NCBI GenBank assembly: GCA_023229575.1
Contig: JALNYZ010000002.1
Coordinates: 186,001-250,000, forward strand
Reading direction: 5' to 3'
DNA: 64,000 bases
Origin: Prolixibacteraceae bacterium
GTDB taxonomy: Bacteria; Bacteroidota; Bacteroidia; Bacteroidales; Prolixibacteraceae
Under the pieces are notes generated by a model, which was not told where the DNA came from, ran no database searches, and was given only the letters and a program-made list of their open reading frames with translations. Shown in pieces: positions 17,879 to 26,646 of this stretch. The position numbers and the translations under genes are program-made. Every line of letters starts with the position of its first letter. Within the stretch, counting starts at the first letter, position 1.

Positions 17879-19324
17879 ATGAACAGACGAAATTTTCTGG
17901 GTAAAAGTGCTCTGACAAACTTACTGGCTGTAGGTTCGGTGTCGTCACTCTTTGCCTCGGGTAAACCAAAAGAAAAGAACAATTATAAGAATTACAGGGT
18001 AGCCATTGAAGTGGATGTATTGGTGTGCGGCGGGGGATGTTCTGGTGTAGTGACTGCTATTAGCGCTGCCCGTCACGGGGCCAAAGTCGCATTAATCGAA
18101 CGCTTGCCTAGCATTGGAGGGATGGCCACCAATGGACTGGTAAACGCATGGCATACCAGTGATCGGGAAAAATTGGTGATTCTGGGATTGGTAGAAGAGT
18201 CAGGTCAACGATTGTTGAAAGGAAACTGGGTGATCAAAGATTTAAGGAATAATCATAGTCATGAAACATATTGGTTTGAACCGGAAGGTGCCCGGATTGT
18301 ATGGCAGCAAATGCTTCGTGAAGCCGGTGTACGAACTTTTTGTTATCTGGCAGTCGGAGAGCCTATTGTAGAAGGTAATCAGGTTAAAGGAATTCTGGCT
18401 GACACCAAAACAGGTAGGAAAGCATTTCTGGGCAAAATAGTGATTGATTGTACCGGTGATGGAGATATTGCAGCCAATGCAGGTTTGCCATTTAGCTATG
18501 GAAGGGAATCTGATGAATTGGTTCAGGGGATGACGATGTGTTTTACACTTAGAGGTTTGGATGTACCAATGATGAAAACTATTCCAAATGACCAATTGGA
18601 TCAAATTATGAATAAAATGGAACAGCTTCGCAAAGAAGGTAAAATGCCACCTTTCAATGCCGGAAACACCCGGGCCCTATTGCGTGGGGCATGGGGAAAT
18701 TTTTTCCCGTGGAACATGTGTCCTGTCGCGGGAAATCCTTTGGATGAAGAAGAACTAACCCGACTGACCGAGATCTCACGCGAACAGATTCTCCAGTATA
18801 TTGATTTTTGGAAAAAGGATGTGCCGGGTATGGAAACCGCAAAACTTGATCAGACAGCATGTAGTTTGGGAATTAGAGAGTCACGCAGGGTTAAGGGGCT
18901 AAATACCTTGGATAAGGATATGGTTCTGGAAGCTGTAAAACAACCCGATGCCGTTGGGCATGGAGTATGGATGCTTGATATACATGATCCCAAAGGATCA
19001 GGATATACAACCTTCACAGACCAAAACACCCGTACCATGCTGAAAGCAGGAACGAGCTACCACATTCCGCTCGGAATTGCATTGAATGACCGGTTTCACA
19101 ATCTGGCCGTGCCTTGTCGTGCTGCGAGCACCACCCACCAAGCACTGGCATCATTCAGGGTTCAGTCGCACCTGATGGTTTTATCGCAAGGGGTCGGCAC
19201 ATGCGCTGCTATGGCCCTGGATGCCAATACCACTATGGACAAGGTGGACATTAAAGAGTTACAGAAAGTATTGAAGGCTGATGGCGTATATTTGGAAGAT
19301 GTACCTCAGAAGAAATTTCAGTGA
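17879..19324 (+). CDS. FAD-dependent oxidoreductase with twin-arginine-like signal
   Basis: The 481-residue protein starts MNRRNFLGKSAL, a twin-arginine-type motif followed by a hydrophobic stretch, suggesting export in a folded state with cofactor. The FAD site is VDVLVCGGGCSGVVTAISAARHGAKVALIERLPSIGGMATNGLV. Later landmarks are VIDCTGDGDIAANAGLPFSYGRES and a C-terminal RAASTTHQALASFRVQSHLMVLSQGVGTCAAMAL, all of the FAD_oxidored (pfam12831) type. It is 170 residues shorter than the relative at 13355 and lacks that protein's C-terminal extension. It directly follows the GH31 gene. The substrate is unknown; a role on a sugar or uronate unit is an inference. Confidence 0.87.
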   Translation: MNRRNFLGKSALTNLLAVGSVSSLFASGKPKEKNNYKNYRVAIEVDVLVCGGGCSGVVTAISAARHGAKVALIERLPSIGGMATNGLVNAWHTSDREKLVILGLVEESGQRLLKGNWVIKDLRNNHSHETYWFEPEGARIVWQQMLREAGVRTFCYLAVGEPIVEGNQVKGILADTKTGRKAFLGKIVIDCTGDGDIAANAGLPFSYGRESDELVQGMTMCFTLRGLDVPMMKTIPNDQLDQIMNKMEQLRKEGKMPPFNAGNTRALLRGAWGNFFPWNMCPVAGNPLDEEELTRLTEISREQILQYIDFWKKDVPGMETAKLDQTACSLGIRESRRVKGLNTLDKDMVLEAVKQPDAVGHGVWMLDIHDPKGSGYTTFTDQNTRTMLKAGTSYHIPLGIALNDRFHNLAVPCRAASTTHQALASFRVQSHLMVLSQGVGTCAAMALDANTTMDKVDIKELQKVLKADGVYLEDVPQKKFQ

Positions 19325-19360
19325 ATGAAAAGTATAATGTGTTCTTATAATTATAAATAG

Positions 19361-20257
19361 ATGAAGACTACAAAAATCAATCGGATTAATTATTTGTTTC
19401 TACTTGCAGCTCTATCAGTTGTTTTTTTTGCCTGTCAACAAAAAGCACCACGTAATAATGACTCATTCTCATTTGTATTTATGACCGATATCCATGTTGA
19501 ACCTGAGAATTTTGCAACTGAAGGATTGCTTCAGGCAATTGATACGATCAATAAGCTGAATCCGGATTTTGTCATTACTGGCGGAGATAACGTTGCCGAT
19601 GCGTCCAATCAAAAATTTGGCCGGGCTGATAGTTTGTTTAATTTATATACCAAAACCATGAAATCGCTTAAGATGCCACTTCATAGCGGGTTTGGCAATC
19701 ATGACACTTATAGTTTTATTGCTGATCTTAAGCCTTCTCAGTATAAAGAAATGTTTGAGAAACGCATAGGAAAAACCTATTATTCGTTTTCATATAAGAA
19801 CTGGAAATTTATTGTCCTTGATCCAATCATGTATGGGAAAGGCGAACATTCATACTATGGTCAAATTGATTCATTACAGATGATCTGGCTGAAGCATGAA
19901 CTTGATTCGATCGGGAAAGTCAGCCCAATAGCAGTAGCCATGCATGTTCCTCTTGTCAGCATTGGAGGAGAAAATGACAGAGTAAACAAAGAAAACGGAC
20001 AGGAGATCATCAGGCTTTTTGAAAATTACAATGTGAAACTTGTTTTACAAGGTCATTTACACATGTACGAAGACATCTTATATCATGGAATTCGGTATAT
20101 CACTGGTGGTGCGGTTTGCGGAGGATGGTGGAAAGGCCTACTTCCTGACGGAAGAAAAATGGAAGAAGGATTTCTTCAGGTAAAGGTGGATGGAAACAAT
20201 TTCACCACTGAATACATCGATTACCGCTGGGAAGTCAAAAAAAGCATCGCAAAATAA
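19361..20257 (+). CDS. Calcineurin-like metallophosphoesterase, predicted lipoprotein
   Basis: The 298-residue protein has a hydrophobic N-terminus ending VVFFACQQK, a likely lipobox. All five metallophosphoesterase motifs are visible: MTDIHVEP (DxH), TGGDNVAD (GDN), GFGNHDTY (GNHD), AMHVPLVS (H) and LQGHLHMYE (GHLH). It should carry a two-metal active site in the periplasm or on the surface and hydrolyse a phosphomonoester or phosphodiester. Its place between an FAD oxidoreductase and a GH29-like gene, with 36- and 30-base gaps, makes it part of the PUL transcript. A role in removing phosphate from the glycan is an inference. Confidence 0.9.
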   Translation: MKTTKINRINYLFLLAALSVVFFACQQKAPRNNDSFSFVFMTDIHVEPENFATEGLLQAIDTINKLNPDFVITGGDNVADASNQKFGRADSLFNLYTKTMKSLKMPLHSGFGNHDTYSFIADLKPSQYKEMFEKRIGKTYYSFSYKNWKFIVLDPIMYGKGEHSYYGQIDSLQMIWLKHELDSIGKVSPIAVAMHVPLVSIGGENDRVNKENGQEIIRLFENYNVKLVLQGHLHMYEDILYHGIRYITGGAVCGGWWKGLLPDGRKMEEGFLQVKVDGNNFTTEYIDYRWEVKKSIAK

Positions 20258-20287
20258 ATAATTGAATTGTATTGAATTCTATTAAAA

Positions 20288-21562
20288 ATGAAATACCTGT
20301 TAGCTATCCTATCTTTTATGATCATTGGATTTTCCAGTCGGCCTGTTAACGGACAACAGTTGGTTTTACACGGAGAACCAGTGGCCAAATCTATCTTATG
20401 GGTTTCAGCTGATCTTCCCGGTTTTAAGATTGACCATCCAATAACCTGGTCAATTTCAGCATCCCCCAAAGGACCATGGGAGGTACTTCCTGGAATAACT
20501 ACACGGGAGATAGTACTATTGACCAGCTATACGGGGAAATATATCAAATGTGAAATCATACCTGATTGGACGGGAGAAAAGGTGAAATCACTAAATATAA
20601 TCACCACTTCGCAGGTTGTTTACAAGGGAAATCCCAATACGGAATGGTTCCGGGATGCCGGAGTCGGCGTAATGCTCCATTTCCTGAAAGGCGTTTTTGC
20701 ACGGGAAGGTGGATCTAAGGAATATAATGATGCTGTAAATAATTTTAATGTTGAGCTTTTTGCCGAAAATTGTAAGGAGGCCGGGGCTAATTATGTGATC
20801 TTCGCATTAGGCCAGAACGATGGCTATTATTGTTCCCCCAATCATACCTATGATTCAATTGTTGGCATAGCCCCTGGCACACTCTGCAGCAACCGGGATC
20901 TTCCGGCCGATCTGTTTAAAGCATTGGATAAGAGGGGCCTGAAGTTGATGTTTTATCTGCCTGGCAATCCCCCTATCAACAATGAACTGGTTAGCCAAAA
21001 AATTAAATACACGTATAAAACAGATTCTCCAACTTCGCAATTTACACAGAATTGCTGGGAAGGTGTGATTCGGGAATGGAGTCTCCGTTACGGCAAAAGC
21101 TTGTCGGGTTGGTGGTTCGACGGGATGTACAGGGGAGGAATCATCGAAACACGATCGGACATGAGTCTGCCACACAATATCAGCACTCATACCCTTGCCG
21201 CTAAAGCCGGAAATTACAACAGTATTGTTACTTACAACTATGGTGTAAATACCATTCAGTCCAACTCCCTCTACGATGATTACAGTGCAGGCGAAGAGTC
21301 TCAAATAGTACAGGTACCCCAAAGTCGCTGGGTCGTTGACGGGGTGCAATGGTTCCTGTTTACCTTTCTGGGTGAATGGTGGGGAAGAGCTGGAATGCGT
21401 TTTAAAACTAAAGAGTTAATAAAGTGGTCGGAAAAGGTTTTTGAAAAGGATGGAGTAATTTGTTTTGATATTCATACAGATAAGAGTGGAGCAATCGAGC
21501 CAGATCATATCCGACAGGTTCAGGCTGTAAAAAAAGCATTTGATCAAAAAGTTAAAAATTAA
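20288..21562 (+). CDS. GH29-like (alpha-L-fucosidase-related) secreted TIM-barrel protein
   Basis: The 424-residue product has a signal peptide (MKYLLAILSFMIIGFSSRPVNGQ), then a short beta-rich segment of about 100 residues. The following domain resembles the GH29 barrel: WFRDAGVGVMLHFLKGVF, FAENCKEAGANYVIFALGQNDGYYCSP, KRGLKLMFYLPG and SGWWFDGMY, whose Asp sits where the GH29 nucleophile is found. It lacks the canonical HHDGF block, with GQNDGYY instead, and lacks the C-terminal sandwich. It may be a divergent fucosidase or a related retaining hydrolase; this is less certain than the fucosidase at 11833. Spacing indicates the same operon. Confidence 0.65.
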   Translation: MKYLLAILSFMIIGFSSRPVNGQQLVLHGEPVAKSILWVSADLPGFKIDHPITWSISASPKGPWEVLPGITTREIVLLTSYTGKYIKCEIIPDWTGEKVKSLNIITTSQVVYKGNPNTEWFRDAGVGVMLHFLKGVFAREGGSKEYNDAVNNFNVELFAENCKEAGANYVIFALGQNDGYYCSPNHTYDSIVGIAPGTLCSNRDLPADLFKALDKRGLKLMFYLPGNPPINNELVSQKIKYTYKTDSPTSQFTQNCWEGVIREWSLRYGKSLSGWWFDGMYRGGIIETRSDMSLPHNISTHTLAAKAGNYNSIVTYNYGVNTIQSNSLYDDYSAGEESQIVQVPQSRWVVDGVQWFLFTFLGEWWGRAGMRFKTKELIKWSEKVFEKDGVICFDIHTDKSGAIEPDHIRQVQAVKKAFDQKVKN

Positions 21563-21588
21563 ACTTATTCAGCTAGAAATACCTAAAC

Positions 21589-22953
21589 ATGAAAACAAAA
21601 ATAGCTTGGTCACACATTTTTTCGGGCATTGCAATTGGTATCTGTGGCAATGTACATGGAACGACCATTGATAACCAAGGGAAGCCCAATATTATTTTCA
21701 TTTTAGCTGATGATTTGGGATATGGAGATCTCTCCTGTCAGGATGGAATAGACATTCAAACTCCAACTATTGATCAGCTATTTAGTCAGGGAGTGAAATT
21801 TTCAAATTTTTATGCCAACAGTACTGTATGTTCTCCAACTCGCGCCAGCCTGATGACCGGTCGCTTCCCGGATATGGTTGGAGTACCCGGTCTTGTCCGT
21901 TCTAACGAACAGAATAATTGGGCTTATTTACTGCCAGAAGCTATTACTTTACCACAAATGCTGAAAAAAGCAGGGTATCAGACTGCGTTGATTGGCAAGT
22001 GGAATTTAGGACTGGAAACACCAAACTTACCCAATGAAAGGGGATTCGATCTTTTCCACGGTTTCCTGAATGATATGATGGACGATTATTGGACACATCA
22101 GCGGGAGGGTAAAAATTATATGCGGCTCAACAGGACCGAAATTGATCCGCAGGGGCATGCAACAACCATTTTTTCAGATTGGGCGGTCGATTATATCGGC
22201 GAAAAAGCAAAAGAGAAAACGCCGTTCTTTTTATACCTGGCATACAATGCGCCACATTTCCCGATTGAGCCACCCAAAGAGTGGCTGGATAAAGTAAAGC
22301 AACGCGAAGGAGAAATAGATGAAAAAAGGGCGAAGAATATTGCTCTTGTTGAACATCTTGACTTTGAAATAGGAAGGGTTATTAAATCATTGAAAGAATC
22401 GGGGCAATATAAAAATACAGTCATTATATTTTCCTCGGATAACGGTGGTTTACTGAGCGTTGGTGCCTCAAACGGAGATTTGAAGGGTGGAAAACTTGAC
22501 ATGTATGAAGGGGGAATCAAAGTTCCAACCTGTATGGTTTGGAAAGGTCATATAGAACCGGGTAAGTTGGCTGTTGAACTTGGATACACAATGGATTTCT
22601 TCCCCACTATCTGCACAATTGCAGGTGTTGCGATCAATCATCAGATCGATGGTATCGATCTGCTTCCTGGAATTATGGGAAAAGAGAAAACAGAGCAGGA
22701 AAGAATGACCTTCTTTATGAGACGAGATGGTTATGACATTGAAGGCTTTTGCTATTATGCGGCCCGAAAAGGTCCATATAAATTGGTGCAAAACCGACCT
22801 TTTGAAAAGTTTCAATTATTCAATATTGAGACTGATCCGCAGGAAACAACACCACTGGAAGAAAAAAATGAACACTTCATTGAGTTGAAATTCGGATTAT
22901 CACAACACATCAAAAAATCGGGAGCAATCCCCTGGCAAAAGAGTGAAGAATAA
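21589..22953 (+). CDS. Family S1 sulfatase (formylglycine-dependent)
   Basis: The 454-residue protein has an N-terminal export signal, metal-binding NIIFILADDLGYGD (Asp41-Asp42) and the formylglycine signature CSPTRASLMTGR with Cys81. Further sulfatase motifs are GKWNLG, the FFLYLAYNAPHFPIEPP block and IFSSDNGG. It should remove sulfate esters from the glycan in the periplasm. Activation needs a sulfatase-maturating enzyme, which is not in this window. It is the only sulfatase visible here, 27 bases after the GH29-like gene. The position of sulfation cannot be predicted from sequence alone. Confidence 0.94.
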   Translation: MKTKIAWSHIFSGIAIGICGNVHGTTIDNQGKPNIIFILADDLGYGDLSCQDGIDIQTPTIDQLFSQGVKFSNFYANSTVCSPTRASLMTGRFPDMVGVPGLVRSNEQNNWAYLLPEAITLPQMLKKAGYQTALIGKWNLGLETPNLPNERGFDLFHGFLNDMMDDYWTHQREGKNYMRLNRTEIDPQGHATTIFSDWAVDYIGEKAKEKTPFFLYLAYNAPHFPIEPPKEWLDKVKQREGEIDEKRAKNIALVEHLDFEIGRVIKSLKESGQYKNTVIIFSSDNGGLLSVGASNGDLKGGKLDMYEGGIKVPTCMVWKGHIEPGKLAVELGYTMDFFPTICTIAGVAINHQIDGIDLLPGIMGKEKTEQERMTFFMRRDGYDIEGFCYYAARKGPYKLVQNRPFEKFQLFNIETDPQETTPLEEKNEHFIELKFGLSQHIKKSGAIPWQKSEE

Positions 22954-22994
22954 GAAAAATATAATCTGCTCTGAATGTAAAAAATCAAATTTTT

Positions 22995-25322
22995 ATGAAA
23001 GTACTCAGCTATATCGTAATCATTCTGACTCTATTTCTTACTTCATTCCAGGTCTGGTCAGCAGAAAAATCCCCGATTCGTTATGTAAATCCGTTGATAG
23101 GTTCCGGTGGAAACGGCAATGTCTCCCCGATAGCTGGTGTCCCTTTTGGAATGGCGCAGGTTGGTCCTGATACCAATACAGGAGGGTCAGGATATCGGTA
23201 CACTGACAATCAAATTCTTGGATTTAGCCATTTCCATAAGAGTGGCGGCGGTTGCAGCGATTTTCTTGATATATTGTTTCAGCCCGTCCCCGGTTTTTTA
23301 TGGAAAGGTAGTGCGGTTTATCCGGCTAATGGTTTCGCATTTGTTTTTTCGCATTCGCAGGAACATGCAGTGCCTGGCAATTATAATGTCACCCTGGATC
23401 AATCAAAGGTAAATGTATCCATTACAGCTACATCCCGATGTGCGTTTCATCACTATACCTTTCCTAAACCTGGCATTAATCATGTGACGATCGATCTGAA
23501 GCACGGAGCAACAGGTGGCTGCACCATTGTTCCGAAAGACAATTATGATACCGTTAAAATCTCTAGTCTCAGAATAGTCGATGATCACACCATTGAGGGG
23601 TGTCGTGTTTCAGAAGGGCAGGCTAAAGAAGCCCATGGTTATTTCTATGCCATGTTCTCAAAGCCTTTCACGACAACAGCTTTATACAAAAACAGACAAA
23701 TAATTGACAAAGCATTGTTTTTGGAAGGAATTGATATTCGCTCGATTCTGACTTTTCAGATGAAGGATAAGAACGACCTATATGTCAAGGTCGGCTTATC
23801 GACTGTCAGCACAGAGGGTGCGAAAAGAAATCTGACAAAGGAGATTCCCGGTTGGAACTTTAATGAGGTAAAAACACAGGCGCAAAGGGAGTGGAATAAG
23901 GAACTTTCAAAAATAAGTATTGAGGATAAAAACGAGAAGAGAAAGGAAATTTTTTATACTTCGCTCTACTACACAAAAATGTATCCGATGCTTTCTTCAG
24001 ATGTTGATGGCCAGTACAGAGGACCCGATCATCAAGTGCACATCGCAGAAGGTTTTAATTATTACGGAGGACATATCGGGTTTTGGGACACCTATCGCGC
24101 CGCTTATCCACTCTTGACAGTAACAAATCCTGATGTTGCCAACGATTTGGTAAAAACTTGTCTGGCCTTCTTCAGCGATTGCAGGCAACTACCAATTCTT
24201 GTGGTGGCAGGAAATGAAACTTACCAAATGACTGGGTTACATGTCATGCCGTTTATCGCCGACTGCTATCGAAAAGGGATTCGTAATTATGATGCAGATG
24301 CCGTTTTTGAAGCAATGAAAAGTACAGCAATGCGCGATACAACAGGTTTTTCTATGCGCTATTTTACCGGCCTTAAGAATTACAAAAAGTATGGCTATAT
24401 ACCAGCTGAATTGGAAGTGGAGTCAGTGGCTCGGACTCTGGATTATGCTTATGACGATTGGTGTATAGCTCAAATGGCTAAAATGTTGGGCAAGGAACAA
24501 GATTATGATTACTTTCTGAAGCGTTCTACCTCCTATCGAAATGTGTTCGATCCCTCCATCGGATTGATGAGAGGTCGTTTTGCTGATGGGACTTGGCGAA
24601 CACCTTTCGATCCTTTTGCTTCAAGTCATCGCAGGGATGATTTCTGTGAAGGCAACTCCTGGCAATGGTCATTTTCAGTGGCACACGATGTAAAAGGTCT
24701 GTCACAGTTGATGGGTGGAAACAAAAAACTAATTGCAAAGTTGGATACCTTCTTCCATTTGTCATCTAAAATCACAGGGGAGAACGCATCTACCGATATT
24801 TCCGGAATGATTGGGCAATATGCGCATGGGAACGAACCGGGGCATCACACCATTTACATGTACAGTTATTTAGGGCAGCCCTGGAAAACACAGCAATACG
24901 TTCATCAGGTGCTGACCACGCTTTACGATAACACACCTGATGGAATATGTGGCAATGAAGATACTGGTCAAATGTCGGCCTGGTATGTGTTAAGTTCGAT
25001 GGGATTTTATCCAGTTCGCCATGGTGATGGAACTTATGTGATTGGCAGCCCTTCATATAAAAAAGTAAGAATCAACTTGCCCAATGGAAAGCATCTGATC
25101 CTCAAAACAAACAATCTCTCGGATGCCAATATCTATATCCAGTCGATGAAGATGAACGGAAACCAGTATTCAAAAAACTATTTTCAGCATGATGAATTGA
25201 CGAGAGGTGGCGAGATTATTTTTGAAATGGGCATGGAACCCAACGCCTGTTGGGGAACGGATGATGCCGATTTTCCACCTTCAATGTTCGATGAGCTAAA
25301 ACAAGACAAACTTACACTATGA
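22995..25322 (+). CDS. GH92 alpha-mannosidase
   Basis: The 775-residue protein has a signal peptide and the GH92 N-terminal hallmark RYVNPLIGSGGNGNVSPIAGVPFGM with GFSHFHKSGGG. The catalytic region includes FWDTYRAAYPLLT, YAHGNEPGHHTIYMY (with the catalytic acid Glu) and CGNEDTGQMSAWYVLSSMGFYPV. GH92 enzymes are calcium-dependent, inverting exo-alpha-mannosidases (1,2-, 1,3-, 1,4-, 1,6- or mannose-1-phosphate-linked). The full length matches the family. Placement with fucosidases and a sulfatase suggests a branched glycan with alpha-mannosyl caps, although the linkage is unknown. Confidence 0.95.
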   Translation: MKVLSYIVIILTLFLTSFQVWSAEKSPIRYVNPLIGSGGNGNVSPIAGVPFGMAQVGPDTNTGGSGYRYTDNQILGFSHFHKSGGGCSDFLDILFQPVPGFLWKGSAVYPANGFAFVFSHSQEHAVPGNYNVTLDQSKVNVSITATSRCAFHHYTFPKPGINHVTIDLKHGATGGCTIVPKDNYDTVKISSLRIVDDHTIEGCRVSEGQAKEAHGYFYAMFSKPFTTTALYKNRQIIDKALFLEGIDIRSILTFQMKDKNDLYVKVGLSTVSTEGAKRNLTKEIPGWNFNEVKTQAQREWNKELSKISIEDKNEKRKEIFYTSLYYTKMYPMLSSDVDGQYRGPDHQVHIAEGFNYYGGHIGFWDTYRAAYPLLTVTNPDVANDLVKTCLAFFSDCRQLPILVVAGNETYQMTGLHVMPFIADCYRKGIRNYDADAVFEAMKSTAMRDTTGFSMRYFTGLKNYKKYGYIPAELEVESVARTLDYAYDDWCIAQMAKMLGKEQDYDYFLKRSTSYRNVFDPSIGLMRGRFADGTWRTPFDPFASSHRRDDFCEGNSWQWSFSVAHDVKGLSQLMGGNKKLIAKLDTFFHLSSKITGENASTDISGMIGQYAHGNEPGHHTIYMYSYLGQPWKTQQYVHQVLTTLYDNTPDGICGNEDTGQMSAWYVLSSMGFYPVRHGDGTYVIGSPSYKKVRINLPNGKHLILKTNNLSDANIYIQSMKMNGNQYSKNYFQHDELTRGGEIIFEMGMEPNACWGTDDADFPPSMFDELKQDKLTL

Positions 25323-25392
25323 CAAGCCGCGACTTACTCTCATTGCTTTTAATGTCGATTATAGTGACTGTATTCAAAAACAATTAAATATC

Positions 25393-26628
25393 ATGAGAAA
25401 GCTATTACTTCTATTGCTGCTTATTGCACAACTCGGATTTGGACAAAATAAAAGCATTCTATTAATTGATACCCGTTTAGTAAATATACAGGATGTGCTA
25501 TGGGATTTGAAAGCATTGAGTAAACCGCCGAAAACCGAATGGACAAATACTAACGGAAATGTTCATTCACTTTTGTACAAGAGCGTGGATTATGAAGGAA
25601 AGCCAACGCAGGTTTTCGCCTGGTATTCTAATCCCGATCTGTTGATGGGCAGACCAGCTAGTGGTAAAAAATTTCCCGGAGTGGTGCTGGTGCATGGCGG
25701 TGGAGGAAAAGCCTTCAAAGTATGGGTTGAGAAATGGGCAGCGGAGGGCTATGCTGCCATTGCGATGGATCTGTCAGGAAATGATGGCGAGAGAATTAAG
25801 TTGACCAATGCCGGAGCCGATCAGGCAGACATCAACAAGTTTGATAAAATTGTAAAGGGAAATCTCAAGGATGTCTGGACCTACTATGCCGTGTCAAGTG
25901 TAATCTTAGCACATTCGTTACTCCTGAATTTGCCGGAAGTGGATGCTGCAAAAACCTGTATTACCGGTATAAGTTGGGGTGGTTACCTAACCTGTCTTGT
26001 AGCAAGTTTAGATAATCGGTTTAGGGCAGCAGCCCCGGTATATGGTGGTGGCTTTTACAATGAGTCTGATATCTTCAAAGAATCACTAAAACGTCTATCA
26101 CCGGAGAATCAGAAAATATGGATGAAGAATTTCGATCCCTCTTCCTATTTGCCATTTGCACAACCTTCTTTTTTGTTTATCAATGGGAATAAAGACTTCG
26201 CCTACGGTGTGATGCCTTTCCATAAGACCTATAGTCTGGTTGACAGAAATCGCCGTACTGTTTGCATCAAACCTGATATGGCGCATACCCATGAAGATGG
26301 ATGGAACCCCAACGAAATACGTGTTTTTTTCGAAAGTGTGATCAACAAGGGTTGCCCCTTACTTAAAGTAACATCCATCCTCACTGATAAACAATCAATT
26401 AAACTTTCTTTCGAATCACCGGTAACTCTTTTTCGGGCTGAGTTTTATTATTCCAACGATTCTGTTTCTGCGAACACAAAAAGGGAGTGGATCCTACAAA
26501 AAGCGGTCATTGATTCTGAAAAACAAACGGTCATTGTACCTAAACCCAAAGAAGGTTTTAAATACGCATTTTTTCATTTGGTGGATTACCGGAATATGTC
26601 AGTCTCGGGTGAGTTTATAATTAATTGA
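25393..26628 (+). CDS. Alpha/beta-hydrolase, acetyl-xylan-esterase-like
   Basis: The 411-residue secreted protein (MRKLLLLLLLIAQLGFGQ) has an alpha/beta-hydrolase core: oxyanion-region VVLVHGGGGKAFKVWVEKWAAEGYAAIAMD, nucleophile elbow TGISWGGY with Ser194, probable acid in INGNKDFAY and His in DMAHTHEDGW. The layout resembles acetyl xylan esterases and dienelactone-hydrolase-like PUL esterases. It probably removes acyl groups from the glycan. A C-terminal domain of about 90 residues resembles the accessory beta domain found in such proteins. The 18-base gap to the next gene supports co-transcription. Confidence 0.85.
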   Translation: MRKLLLLLLLIAQLGFGQNKSILLIDTRLVNIQDVLWDLKALSKPPKTEWTNTNGNVHSLLYKSVDYEGKPTQVFAWYSNPDLLMGRPASGKKFPGVVLVHGGGGKAFKVWVEKWAAEGYAAIAMDLSGNDGERIKLTNAGADQADINKFDKIVKGNLKDVWTYYAVSSVILAHSLLLNLPEVDAAKTCITGISWGGYLTCLVASLDNRFRAAAPVYGGGFYNESDIFKESLKRLSPENQKIWMKNFDPSSYLPFAQPSFLFINGNKDFAYGVMPFHKTYSLVDRNRRTVCIKPDMAHTHEDGWNPNEIRVFFESVINKGCPLLKVTSILTDKQSIKLSFESPVTLFRAEFYYSNDSVSANTKREWILQKAVIDSEKQTVIVPKPKEGFKYAFFHLVDYRNMSVSGEFIIN

Positions 26629-26646
26629 TTTTTAAAATACTGAATA

